Positions 38,301 through 50,226 of a stretch of 64,000 nucleotides of DNA are shown here, piece by piece; position 1 is the stretch's first letter; each line of letters starts with the position of its first letter. The DNA is taken from positions 4,007,341 through 4,071,340 of the forward strand of contig KK106984.1 in NCBI GenBank assembly GCA_000611775.1. Direction: 5' to 3'. A program made the position numbers and the translations under genes. The DNA is from Umbilicaria muhlenbergii. Its lineage: Eukaryota; Ascomycota; Lecanoromycetes; Umbilicariales; Umbilicariaceae. The notes under the pieces were generated by a model. It was not told the DNA's origin. It searched no databases and saw only the letters and a list, made by a program, of their open reading frames with translations.

Positions 38301-38855
38301 CTGCAAATCTTCGCAAAGGCAGGCCGGCTGTTGGGTCGAACAATCACACCGCAGGACTACATCAACGCACAAAAGCGCATCAAAGAAAAATGGGCCAGGA
38401 GCGCGGCGGCCAGAGATGCAACGTTTTACGCACTCAAATTCCTATGCCAGGTACTCCTGCCAGACGTAGACAACCTGCAGCACAGCCCGAGTGCGGCGAG
38501 GACGGCTGGTTTCTCGGGATACTCGGCCCGGGATGACTTCCTGCTGAACCGGCCGTGGGTTCTCTATTTCGCAGCGTTGACTGTATGGTCTTATGGCTTC
38601 GCACTCGACGGCCCCATACGCTCGCCACCGGTGCTGCGGACGTTCGAGGACCAGTCGCACGACATGGGAATGTTCCTGCAGCATGTCGGCGGGGTGGAGC
38701 GTCCGGACGGGCTCATGAACATGCACGATCGCAACGCATGCATGGGCATGCTCCTGATCTTACGCGACATGTTCAGGAGATGTCGATGGGAGCTGCTACA
38801 CGAAGCGGCACATCTACTCTCCAACTGTATAGAGTTGTTGAAAGGGACTGTCTGA
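35395..38855 (+). CDS. C2H2 zinc-finger transcription factor with fungal_trans domain
   Basis: Two exons (35395-35758 and 35821-38855) give 1132 residues; the 62-bp intron separates the two zinc fingers. Finger 1 is CPHTGCGKSYSRAEHLYRHQ and the joined exon gives NHNPKQIYEC into finger 2 (CDYHDCQRTFVRQDLCARHR). A basic stretch (GKPRKRKRSRKG) just before is a likely nuclear signal. A long Ser/Pro/Gln-rich linker follows, then a fungal_trans-type middle homology region starting near LSEEKRQQLLEVI, with the motif YWYHFHPQMPILHKSTF. No Zn2Cys6 cluster follows the fingers, so it is not a Cmr1/Pig1-type melanin regulator. It resembles the klf1-like fungal C2H2 regulators. Target genes are unknown. 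The start is the first ATG in the frame; later ones at 35419 and 35425 are possible. Confidence 0.9.
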
Positions 38856-39713
38856 GAGCGCTTTGTGTATCCTGGATTAGCGTTACTGCGTAGTCGTTTG
38901 CAAAGGAAAATACCCAGTGAGGCGTGTACAATGAAGGTGGGCGCGTCAATGGTGTGGGCGGCACGTTCGGATAACGGCGTTGAGAATGCGGCATCGGCGG
39001 TTGGGGGGCGAGGAGGTGTATTTACCTTGTACTCGCAATGTCCATACCTGTACAGTGTGCCCAACTTCCTGCTCTCAATTCCAATGAGAGTGCCTTTGGC
39101 CGGAAGACATTGACGAGCGTACGAGTCCGGCCATACGCAGTACGCTCAGATGTTCCGGACTTTGACTCTCCACTCAGCAAAATAGGATCGTAGACCAGAT
39201 GGTGCAGTGCTTGAGGCAAGAGTGTAGAGCTTTGTAGCCTGTTACACCTGTCACGCCTGTCACGCCTGTACCTTACATCTACTCTTACCTGTTTGAGGTG
39301 TTTAAGGTGTTACTCGACCTTGCCTGGGCTACTTGACACTCTACTGGCACGTGACTGGGTGTGTCTGCCAGGTTTCCGAGTTGGGGGGAACGGGAGCGGC
39401 AGCACTATTCTCCAGCTGGCCTCGGCTTCGGCTTACTCCGAGTACTTGTATCTGAGCTCCGCCCATGTACTCGTGCCTTGCGGAACGTACCGTGCCGTCG
39501 TTCATCAGTACGGTAATATTGACCAAGGCATCGACCAAGGTACAGGACGTGACAGTGGGGACGACGATAGCAGCGTGCCCATATCCCTGGTCTCTTGTCG
39601 CAAGGCTCAGGCATCCTGCACGCTTCCTCATATCTATTTCGACCTCATTGGAGAGATTTCCGGTGAACATCCTCAAACTCCCATAGCGCGACCGTCGCGT
39701 GGGGACGGGAGGC
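38856..39713. other. Intergenic region
   Basis: No supported gene between the regulator and SAP30. A short CACGCCTGT-type repeat sits near 39.24-39.27 kb. Confidence 0.4.
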
Positions 39714-40396
39714 ATGGCACCGCAGCGAATCCGTGCAGTCCCCGACGACTCGAGATCAGAAGCCTCCAGCACAAAGGACAAACAAGTCGGTGCAGCCTCC
39801 ATACATACAGCGGTCAAGGGGCGAAGGACCGCTATACCCAGTGGCGCCTCTGGTAGCAACCTCAAGGACGTTACAACTGCACCGACGGCGGCCACCCCGT
39901 TAAACGGAATGACCGGTGCACCTGACACAGCAGGCGGAGTATGTGATATCCTGTCATGCTTCTATACGAACAGAACGGCCTACCTATGCTGACGTGTCAA
40001 TGGCGAGTAGATCAACTGGTCGAGTCTTGACAATTCCCTTCTTCACGCCTACCGACATGCCTTCCGCCTCAATACTCCCTCTGCATTCAGCTCGCCCTCC
40101 AACCATATGATACTCAGCAAGGCCGGCATTGGCCGCTACTCACCTACCATGGCTCAGCACAAAGATCGGCGACGAGTCAGCAAGGAGCATCTTGCGCTGG
40201 CGGTACGAAAGGATTTCAACGCCGCCGCTGCTCATGAACACGAGATCGTTACTGAGTTCCTGTACAGCATTCGAAATCAAGGTATGGTACTACTTTGGCA
40301 TTGGCCGATGCCGCGTCAATCTGAGGATCTCTTACTAATGCCAATCTTTTAGACACAAAATTTAGGATGAGATTCACTCCTTCACGTCCTAAGTGA
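39714..40396 (+). CDS. SAP30: Sap30-like subunit of the Sin3/Rpd3 histone deacetylase complex
   Basis: Three exons (39714-39938, 40011-40281, 40353-40396) give 179 residues; introns of 72 and 71 bp have GTATGT and GTATGG donors. The N-terminus MAPQRIRAVPDDSRSEASS is low-complexity and basic. The C-terminal half contains blocks I associate with fungal Sap30 Sin3-binding regions: INWSSLDNSLLHAYRHAFRL, GIGRYSPTMA, RRVSKEHLALAVRKDFN, and a final TKFRMRFTP. Sap30 bridges Sin3 to the deacetylase and helps gene repression. The protein is short but complete. The last exon is 44 nt. The family call rests on remembered motif patterns, with moderate to high confidence. Confidence 0.75.
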
Positions 40397-41026
40397 TAGA
40401 CAAGCGTTGACCGATTATCTTTCCTTGCTATCTGGGCTAGGTTGGCAAGGTCATGGAGCATGGCGTAATCTGCTACAGTCTGGTGGCTTCATTGGAGCGG
40501 TCGGCGTATGGGGTGCTAGTTGTTTGCATCACGTCTGTTCGTTTGGATTGGGAGCCGCACAGTTGTTAACTAAGCTTGCAGTTGTTGCAATGACAATAGC
40601 GAGCGTCCTCGGCGTCCACCACTGAAACTGACTGAAGTGTATGTATCCCGTTTCAAGAAGACCCCGATCATGAGAATGGGGATATAAGAGCACAGGCCAG
40701 GTTGGAGCGCCGTACGTACTACGATACTGCCATATATGAACATATTTGCCTGTATCAAGATTTCGAGGTAAACTCTGCAAAGTAGCCGGGTAGGTACGAG
40801 TAGTCTGAGTTGAGTGGAGATACAAGGCATTTGGCCCAGAAGTTTCTCTCAGCCAATCGGAGCGCCACATCCCACGCAATCGAACTTGGCGAGGAAAATT
40901 GTGGAAACACGGCGAGCAGCGCAAAGGTGACATTAATGACACATCCTAACTTCCTTGCAACCCGTGCCAGGATCTGGTACAGCCTGGCTTGAGCAGACCA
41001 AGCGGTTACCAGCCATCTGGGGCGGT
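40397..41026. other. Intergenic region between SAP30 and MDJ1
   Basis: Nothing recognised. It probably includes the MDJ1 promoter. Confidence 0.4.
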
Positions 41027-42785
41027 ATGAACGTTGTTGGACCAGGCCTGCCCTTGAGGGCAGCCATTCCCTTCCGCCTTGTCAGCATCTCAGCACCTTG
41101 CCAGAACACTTGTATCGGACGGAAATCCCAGACTCGGTGTATCAGTATCGCTACCTGCAATTCTACTGGGAGTCGACGACGACCAGCGCCACAACACAAT
41201 GCGCTACGGCCCGACTTCTATCATCGGAGAGTGAGTCGGGTCCCTGGGGCTTTCATTTTGCCTCTTATATGCTAACCACAGATGAGCAGGCTTTTCATAG
41301 ATCTTCTCCATCTTACGCGACTAAAAACCCCTACACGGTCCTAGGCGTTGACAAGAATGCCTCCCCCTCCGACATCAAGAAGGCGTACTATAGCCTGGCA
41401 AAGAAGTACCACCCTGATACGAACAAGGACAAAGGAGCGAAAGACAGGTTTACGGAAGCGCAGACGGCTTATGAAATGCTTTCCGATCCAAAGAAGAAAG
41501 AAGCCTGGGATCAGTACGGCGCAGCCGCGTTCGATCAAGGTGCAGGCTTCGACCCGAATGGAGGAAGCGAAGGGCCGTTCGGAGGAGCCGCAGGTGCCGG
41601 CGGCTTTCACGGCTTCGGAGGCGGAGGGGGGTTTGGAGCTGACATCAACTTCGAGGATCTTTTCGGAGCCTTCACCGGCGGCAGCAGAAGGGGCAGGGGA
41701 TCGCGACAATCACCGTTCCAAGAGGAGATCTTAGTAGGGGAGAATATCGAAGTGCAGACGAACATCTCGTTCATGGATGCGGCCAAGGGCACCAGCAAAG
41801 ACATCTTCATCACCCCGCTCGTGCAGTGTAAGACATGTTCCGGCGATGGCATGAAGAAAGGTCAATCCCGGTCGACCTGCAAGAAATGTGGCGGGACAGG
41901 TACGAGGGTACACTTTATGCAAGCCGGATTTCAGATGGCCAGCACCTGTGACGGATGTGGTGGGCAAGGTGTGGTAATACCGAGAGGGGCAGAGTGTGGG
42001 ACGTGTCACGGCAACGGAGTCGTGAGGGAACGAAAGACTGTCAACGTCGATATTCCGGGTGGTGTGGAAGATGGAATGCGTCTTCGGGTGTCCGGGGAAG
42101 GGGATGCTCCACCGACTGGCACAGCCGCAAACCCAAGGGCGCGGTCAACAAGAGGAGATCTATATGTGTTCATAAGGGTGGCCCCGGACTCGAAATTCAG
42201 CCGATCCGGGGCAGATGTCCTGTATACTGCCTCCATTCCGCTGACGACTGCTGTCCTTGGCGGCGAGGTCAAGATCCCGACGTTGGATGGTGAGGTCAAA
42301 GTTAAAGTGGCTACAGGCACAGGCACTGGGGATAAGATAACGCTGGGAGGGATGGGTATGCGGAAGCTCAACGGCCGCAAAGGCGCATCTGGCGATCTCC
42401 GCGTCGAGTTCAAAGTTGCCATGCCGAAGTACTTGACCTCAAATCAGAGGACCATACTGGAGATGTTGGCGGACGAGCTTGGGGACCAGACAGCCAAAAG
42501 GGTCATGAATCTTGGAAAGACTAGCACCAGGTGAGAAGAGCCTATATATACTTTGTGACAGAAAGACTGGGCTGATTTTTTTAAAGTAATTCCCAATCGG
42601 CATCCCCAGCGTCTGGCGCAGAATCTCACAAGAATGAAGGATTCCTCAAGTCCGCATGGCACAAACTGACACATCAGCACGATGATCTTCCATCCCGGAA
42701 CGAGACCCCGGCAGCTGCAGGCTCGAAAACGGGAGACAAGAACGACGAGGATGAGCCCAAGAAAGCGGCGGGATCAGGATCTTGA
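41027..42785 (+). CDS. MDJ1: Mitochondrial DnaJ/Hsp40 co-chaperone Mdj1
   Basis: Three exons (41027-41230, 41290-42530, 42587-42785) give 547 residues; introns are 59 and 56 bp. Exon 1 codes an Arg-rich, acid-poor presequence (for example [13 protein letters not shown]) fitting mitochondrial import. The J domain begins KNPYTVLGV and includes KKYHPDTNK with the HPD triad. A Gly/Phe-rich linker follows, then four zinc-binding CxxCxGxG repeats ([32 protein letters not shown]) and the C-terminal substrate-binding domain ([19 protein letters not shown]). Mdj1 delivers clients to matrix Hsp70 (Ssc1). The first intron skips a too-close CACAG after the CTAAC branch and uses the next usable AG (GCAG). 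The last exon codes a Ser/Lys/Asp-rich tail. Confidence 0.93.
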
Positions 42786-43733
42786 TCGGTGGCAATGGGA
42801 CGCTTGTATCATATTGATCATTATTAACACATAGCGACAGGGGAACAGCGGCGTCATCCTCATGCCTTAGCGCTATCTATACTGCGTCGGGGGTGTGTGG
42901 TGGCGTTGAAATGCTACACACGTCGTTCAGTATTTATATGTCCGTTTCCACACTCCGCATGTAGCGAAATGCATCCCACCTCAAGCACCGGATTCGCGGA
43001 GGCCTCAAGATGCAGACTTACATTGATAGCACTCTGACCTTGCAAGCGTAAAAAGTGGGAGCGCTGATGATAGTGGTTGAGACCTATCGAGCACAGGAGC
43101 CCCATGTCAGCGCTTACAGGTTACAAAGCCACAGCGTCATGCTGCTGTATGCCACCCGGTCTCAGTAGGTGTCAAAGATTATGCTACCATGCCTAGTTAG
43201 GAGATGATGAGGAGCAAGTTCATTCGGCCCTGGGCGCTTCCTGTGCCTCTTGAATCCAGAGTACTTCGAGCTATATACTGTAGTAGTCGAGGTTGGCGCA
43301 TCCCCAGCCAAGCAGCTGCGGCCGAGCAGCTGCACCTGCTGCAGCCAGCATCCCACGTCCCACGCGGCCCGCCAAGACTGCACAATGCCTCACTGCATGG
43401 AATATTGGTATCAAATGCACCTGGCGACCAACAACACACCCTGATAACAATAACTGGTTTGACCGGCCTGACAACTCCAACAGTACATTCTCGCAACCAC
43501 GAAGGGTTCCAGCTGCCCGGTACCGGGATAGAGGTAGTCTTGCCGCTTGTTCCAGACTCCCACGACTTGCCAAGCCAGCAAAGGATATCCGACGACACAG
43601 TCATTAGCTCAAGAATCCGACGAGTGTACTCATCAACTTCGCCGTCACGGACCTGACCAAGTCTCTGCGATGATCTGCTAAGAACTGATACACTGTATTG
43701 GGAGGGGGGGAATGCCCTGAGAGCTCATCCAAG
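42786..43733. other. Intergenic region between MDJ1 and BRO1
   Basis: No supported gene. Open frames on both strands near 43.2-43.6 kb overlap each other and resemble no family. Confidence 0.4.
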
Positions 43734-46700
43734 ATGGTACAAGCGCCAATGATCTCGAGTCCTTTGAAACAGACCAGCGAGATCGATTGGATACAACCAC
43801 TCAAAGCGTACATCAGACAGACCTATGGCGATGATCCAGAGAGATATGCCGAGGAGTGCGCCACACTCAACAGGTTGCGCCAGGACATGCGAGGGGCAGG
43901 CAAGGACAGCGCAGCGGGAAGGGATCTGTTGTACCGTTACTATGGTCAACTGGAGCTCCTGGATCTCCGGTTTCCGGTCGATGAGAACCACATCAAGATA
44001 TCATTTACATGGTATGTCAACACGGGCACAATGGGTTCACTGCGAATTCAGGGAGACTAATAGTCCAATGACCGTCAGGTTCGACGCTTTCACCCATAAG
44101 CCAACATCGCAGTACTCTCTTGCCTATGAGAAAGCATCTATCATCTTCAATATATCAGCTGTGCTCTCCTGCCATGCTGCTTTCCAGCACCGTTCCGACG
44201 AGACTGGCTTGAAGACTGCATATCACTCCTTTCAGGCATCAGCTGGCATGTTCACCTACATAAATGAGAATTTCTTGCATGCGCCCTCTACGGATCTCAG
44301 TAGAGATACAGTGAAGACCTTGATTGCAATAATGCTGGCGCAGGGGCAGGAAGTGTTCCTCGAGAAGCAGGTTGCGGATGGCAAGAAAGTCGGGTTACTT
44401 GCAAAACTAGCCAGTCAAGCAGCCTACCTATACACACAAGCTGCGGAAGGAACCCAAGAGAATGTGAACAAAGCCATCTTCGAGAGGGTATGGCTACTTG
44501 TGACTCAAGTCAAAGCAAACCACCTGTCGTCTGTGGCACAGTACTATCAGGCCCTGGCGGATGACGATGCCAACTCTCACGGTACTGCAATCGCAAGGAT
44601 GCAGTTGGCGGAAAGCCAGGCCAAAGATGCAAGCAGGATTGCAAATGCGTTCCCATCTTCCGTGCCACCAAGCTCGAACCTCAGCTCGGAGACGGGGTCT
44701 AACATGACTGACATGATCAGAAGACATTTGGCCAATGTTCAGGAGAAGCTCGCCACGTTCAACAAAGACAACGATTTCATTTACCATCAAACAGTTCCTG
44801 CCGAAGCTGCGCTAACGGTGATACCAAAACTACCCGCGGCCAAGGCCATACCAGTAAGTGAGCTATACCAGGGGCAAGATATCCAGCGGATCATTGGTCC
44901 GGATATCTTCCAGAAGATAGTGCCTATGTCGGTAACCGAGTCCGCAAGCTTGTATGATGAAGAGAAGGCCAAACTGGTTAGGGCAGAGGCGGAAAAGGTC
45001 GAAACAGCCAATGACGAGATGGCGGCAAGTCTTGACTATCTGAAGCTACCTGGCAGCTTGAATGTCTTGAAGGGCGGTATGGACCAGGAGACCACGGTGG
45101 ATGCGGAGTTCCGGTCGTGGTGTGAAGAATTGGCAGGGCACGAGTCGTTCGGAAGAGCATTTGAGCATTTGCAATCAGACAAGGCGAGTATCGCGGCCAC
45201 GTTAAATAGATGCAGCAAACAACTGGACATGGAGGAGAGCGTATGTGAAAAGATGCGGTCAAAGTATGGAGGCGACTGGACGCAACAGCCGAGCTCGCGC
45301 TTGACTGCGACGCTCAGGGGTGACATCAGGAGCTATCGCGGCGCTGTCGATGAGGCCGCCGGTAGCGATGCACAGCTCCTTGCTACCTCCCGACAATATG
45401 AGGCAGACTTTGATGAGATGCGGTCTGCAGGAGAAACGGATGAAGCAGATGTTCTCTACCAGCGAGCGATGATCAAAGCTGGCGCTAACCGCGGCAAGGG
45501 AAAACATGGTGTCGGCAGTCCATTGTCGACAGCTAGGGAGGAGAATCTGCTGGATGAGGATTACGGCGAAGGAGGTGTCAGTGTAATGGACCAGATCGGG
45601 AGAATTGAAGATCTGTTGAAGAAATTGAACCTCATAAAGCGTGACAGAACGCAGGTACTCAACGACCTCAAGGAAAAGGTCGGTGATACTTCTTCTTCTC
45701 CGTGGATCGTGCTAAAAGAGCAACTTGTTGACATTTCCAGGTACACAACGATGATATTTCCAACGTACTTATTCTGAATAAGAAGTCGATATCAAATCAC
45801 GAAAATCAATTGTTCCAAGCCGAGCTTGAAAAATTCAGACCCTACCAGAACCGGCTGCTCCAGGCGAACCATAAACAGACCGCATTAATGAAAGAACTTA
45901 CCAAAACGTATGGCGATCTCCTTCAGGACAAGAGAGTACGGTCGGAGCAGGCCAAATACGAAAGCTTTACTCGGCAGCGAAACACGGTCCTGACAAGATA
46001 TAAGAAGGTGTTCCAGGCATTCAATGACCTTATTGCCGGACTGCTGAGGGCAGAGAGCTTCTATACCGAGATGAAGGACAGTGTGGAAAGTCTCGAGAAG
46101 AACGTCGAGACATTCGTGAACAATCGTCGTTCCGAAGGTGCACAACTTCTTAGTCAGATCGAAAGAGACAAAGCAAGCAGTGCCGGAGGACAAGCCGACA
46201 GGGAGCGAGATCGATTGCGAGAGCTCATGGAACGCATGTCTGTGGATCCTTCGTCTTCTTCGGCACCAACAAGATCGAAGTCTTCTTCGTCACGTCCCGC
46301 CGCATTGTCGAGGCCCTCACAGCCACAATCACAACAGCAGCAGCAGCAGCAGCAGAGCAACCCCTACCCTACCAAGTCGCCGCCGATCTCTCCGCCGTAC
46401 ACCTCTACGGGGTTGCAATCACCTGACATCGCGTCAGTATACAATAACGGTTATCCCCAATACTCGGTCCTATCCAATGGACAATATGCGCTACCGCCCG
46501 GTCGTGAACTATATCCATCTGGCGGGGTGGCTGGTCCAAATGATCCCTACAATCCCATGGCCTACCCATATCAAACGCCAGTGTCGCCGCCTCCGAACCA
46601 GCAGTTCTACCCTCCGAACTCGTCAGTGCCAGTTTACCCTCAGTATCCTCCCCAGCATAACCAGTATATGCCTCACGGCTATGTTCCTCCTCCCCCACCA

Positions 46701-46862
46701 CCCGGACCTCCGCCAGGCTCTCAGCAGACATTTCCCAATCCAAGCACACCTTACCCGGCAGGACCGGGCGGCTATGCCCAACACCCAACATCGAGACAGA
46801 GCGGCAGTAGTCAGCAGCAAGGTCAACACGACCCTTGGGCCGGATTGAATGCGTGGAAATAA
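43734..46862 (+). CDS. BRO1: Bro1 domain protein, ESCRT-associated vacuolar sorting factor
   Basis: Three exons (43734-44011, 44079-45678, 45741-46862) give 999 residues. The N-terminal BRO1 domain starts MVQAPMISSPLK and includes DWIQPLKAYIRQTYGDDPER and YRYYGQLELLDLRFPVDE. A long coiled-coil V domain follows, and the tail is rich in Pro, Gln and Tyr, with an eight-Gln run and PPPPPPGPPPGS. Bro1 binds Snf7 (ESCRT-III) at endosomes and recruits the Doa4 deubiquitinase. The start and the IDWI motif separate it from the pH-signalling paralogue PalA/Rim20. The second intron uses an uncommon GTCGGT donor and a TTGACA branch, but the 3000-nt total and in-frame KEK-VHNDDISN join support it. Confidence 0.95.
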
Positions 46863-48898
46863 ACATCGAAAACGTATGGAGCTTATGCGTTGATCCTTAT
46901 TGCATTGCGTTGCCAGTTTTTACCCTTGTGCTGTGTTCAGCGAAGATTGGTGAAAGGTGCATGAGCGATGGGATGGCGCCAGGAGTTTTAGCACCGCAGG
47001 CAATTGATGGTCGTTTCCTGGTGCTCTGCTGTGGATCGAGCAACGGTCGTGTCCTTGTGTCCATATTGCTATGATCGAAGATCAGGTCTGAGCACCCAAG
47101 CAATTTGTCCACTAGCCCATCGACTCGTGCCGTCCCCCATACTCCAACGTCAGTGATGTCTTCGTAGTTATTCGAGATGTTGCTGGCAGTCCGGCACTGT
47201 TCACATGTCAGCCGGCTCGTCCGCGAGAAGCCCAACGAACTGGTCATGCATGCACACCCTGCCGGTATCATTCCTACGTCCGTGAGCCTAGCCGTGTGAA
47301 GGTCGTTCGCTGTCCGCATTGAAGCCATGCCCGCCATCATCCATCTGCACCCCCCGTGGGGTGGCATCATCGCACGGACGTCTTCAGCACCTATCCTCTA
47401 GGCACCTTCCGCCCTTCGGAAGGTCGGAGTCTATCGCGCAGGATTGTCAATTCCGAGGCCAGTCTCAAACGAAGGTGCCAACATCGCATGGAGCTCGAGC
47501 TGAGGACAGTTTTTGAGGGCTTTTTGAGATCAACGTTCCTAAACGTCCATGCAACTGCCAAGTCGGTAACCTATGACAACTGTGTCCCATCCTCGCATGC
47601 CTACATTCTGCACCTGCCAAATGGCGTTTCCCTTCGTTTGGCATATGGGAGGCCCTCGTGCTCGACGGCTGCAATGTCACCTCCCCCGGGCGTTAGTCCG
47701 CAGGATGTTCAGCTCGTCCCTCACTCGGCACGTGGTCCATGTGTGTTCACCCGACAGCCGCAGCGTGAAACCGGTAAGCCTAGTTGTTCGTCCTGGCAAA
47801 CGGTCATACGATGGATGCTGACATCGAGCCTCGTACTTGATGGCTTGATGCGTTGGACCTTTGTGTTATTGGGCCATCAGGCGTAATGACGAACTCTTGT
47901 GGCACTTCTTATAGCTGGGGGAACTACTCAACTACCATATCAAAAATCCGCGAAGCAGTCTTAGAGTACCGATGGTGGAAGCACGTGACCAGTACATGTC
48001 CTTTCCATGGTTTCAGAGCTATCGCTCTTGTTCTTGCGGTCGAGAGGTTACCCAGCTAGAGACTGCTACTTATTTTGTCAATAGGCCAGCGATCGGTAGG
48101 CCTAGGTTATCTAGCAACCCGTGTGCGGGGATGACACCTGTGAGGATGGTAGCCTCATGGCTGGGTCCCATCTTAAAGACAGCCAACGGCGCGTAAAATA
48201 AAGACAAAATCACAGCTAGTCCCTCGCACCTTATAAGTCTTTACAAAATGATACTGAGGGGCCTCGGGCGTTTTGAGTCAATATAAGTAGCAATGTCAAG
48301 TTGAAGGGATTGAGGCAGTCTTCAGCACCAAATCTATGATAAATTACGAAATGTTGAAATCTTACTACTGCGGATCGCAGAGCTCAACGCCTTTTAAGAA
48401 TGTACAGAATTTACTTTTTTAACGCCCAAAGTTGCTACTCTGCTGGGTAGAAGGCGACCCTCCGCTGCCCATAATCTCTCGTTGTTCTGGACGGATTCTT
48501 TTCGTCGTGGACGACGACGAGGACCTCCCCGGAAGTGGGGGTTTGCTCGAAGATTGGGACGCTTGACACTTGCCAGATGCGCCTGGCCATCGGAAGAAAG
48601 TATATAGCTTCAGAAGGCGCGAGCTTTTTACAATCTGCACAGTTCTGACGCATGTGCTCGCGGTAGCAGTTGGCACGATAACTTGAATTTTACTTGCCAG
48701 ACAGACAAATGCTCCTCCAGATTATGCGCGCATATCCACAACGAAGTCTCTCAGAAAGTAAGAGTGGCAGCAGCAGTAGAACCACTAAGCATTACGTGCT
48801 AGCCCTGCCAGATACAGCCATGCATATCTGCGCAAGCCGCTGCCCGTGCTAACTCAATGCAAATGCAAAACGTTCGTCTCGATGTGGTCGCACAGCCT
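46863..48898. other. Convergent intergenic region of 2 kb
   Basis: No supported gene between the 3' ends of BRO1 (+) and the ATO transporter (-). Short open frames such as 47356-47886 (+) and 48419-48676 (-) match nothing I know and lack codon-like structure. Confidence 0.4.
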
Positions 48899-50226
48899 TT
48901 ATGCATTGTACCGGTCGTCCTTCTCCTTCAACTTCGCGCTAGCCGGCTTAATGATGTGCGATATATCGAAGACGGGAATCTGGATAGGGAAGTCGACCGA
49001 AGCCAAAATTTGAGCTGCGAAGATCCACCAACCACTAAGGCTATGAAGGGTTGCGTACTTAGCCTTTCAAACCGAAGAGAGAGGGAAGACACCGTTGCAC
49101 TCACCAAGTACAGAAAAGTACGGCTCCTGCGGCCTATCGTTGTAGCAGATTAGCCACCGACTCCGTAAGTAACAATGCCAGGACTCGACCACGTACGACT
49201 TGTAGCTTCCCCGCATGAGCCGTGGCTGAAGGAGTTCCTTTCGACAAGTTCCAATATGCCCCACTCAAAAGACCGAAAGCAATAACGAGAGTGAGAAATA
49301 TGATAAAGAACATGACGTTCGTCCTGAGTGATGCAATGAGGTACACGAAACACAGCACCCCCATGAATACGAGGAAGAAGGCTGATTGACACGTCAGCCA
49401 AAGGAAGCCCTGTCGGATGTCTTTCAACGAACCAAAGCTCTGGGGAAATGCAGCCCCTTGAGCACCGTAGGCAGCGTTCTATCCAAGTTCAGTAGGGATT
49501 AATGTAGCAGGCCCTGGAGGTGGAAGGGCACGTACCAATGTAGTTGCGAAAGTCAACCAGTATCCACCCTATTCACTGTCAGTCTCCGCCGCCACCACAA
49601 TCTGTGAAGACACTGGTTGAGGTCCTTACGAAGGAGCAGAAGACGATAAACGGAAAGGTGTTGCCTAAAAAAAATTCCAGCAGACCGCCGATTATCATCA
49701 GAAGTCCTCCCATGAAGTAGTATGCACCAATCGAAGCGATTCCGTTCCCGCCGGCGCCCCTCCATCCCATAAGGTCACAGCTGAGAGGGGAGAGAGAAAG
49801 TAAAAAGCCGAGCAATGCCTGAACGTGATCAGTAACTGGACATCGCAATCAGAGGATCTTGTCGCCATACCAACGGAGTCGGATTGGCAAACGTCTTGCG
49901 TAGGTCGCCCTTCACGTTATTCTGTGGTGAGAGATAGATCTTCTCAAATAACTCGGGGCTGATGGAGATTGATCCTGCGGTGCGGATCTTGCGGAGAGCT
50001 TGATCGGGGTCATGACTGCTGTCCATGTGGTAGTTTCCGTTGGTAGCTGGATAGTTGGGATCTAAGGCGGATCAGAGTGAGAACGACGTGCGGTGTACTG
50101 TCCAATGCACGAGTACTTACTGAGAGTACCGTTGTGTCTGCCGTCATCGCTTTGGCTGCCGGCGGTGGGATAATTGGGGTTGAATGAGCCAGTGTGGCCA
50201 TAGTCCTTCTCATGGACGTCTGCCAT
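48899..50226 (-). CDS. ATO/GPR1-FUN34-YaaH family acetate (ammonia) transporter
   Basis: Seven exons (50226-50121, 50061-49871, 49818-49630, 49568-49536, 49478-49197, 49133-49105, 49034-48899) give 321 residues; two exons are only 33 and 29 nt and all introns are 52-70 bp. The family signature NPTPLALLGF opens the first membrane helix, and further helices follow ([52 protein letters not shown]), six in total by inspection. The cytosolic N-terminus has a repeated NPNYP ([18 protein letters not shown]) and [12 protein letters not shown]. Family members (yeast Ady2/Ato1, Aspergillus AcpA) carry acetate or related short acids. The C-terminus is basic ([16 protein letters not shown]). Substrate not provable from sequence. 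Confidence 0.92.

Noticed and set aside
39341-39928. A 195-codon open frame on the minus strand
   Set aside because: It overlaps SAP30 exon 1 on the other strand, which joins in frame to a recognisable Sap30-like C-terminal region; no motif in the antisense frame.
43204-43656. Overlapping open frames on both strands upstream of BRO1
   Set aside because: Mutually overlapping, with no recognisable motif or splice continuation; taken as intergenic.
47356-47886. A 176-codon open frame between BRO1 and the ATO gene
   Set aside because: Other frames are open over the same stretch on both strands and no motif or family pattern is visible.
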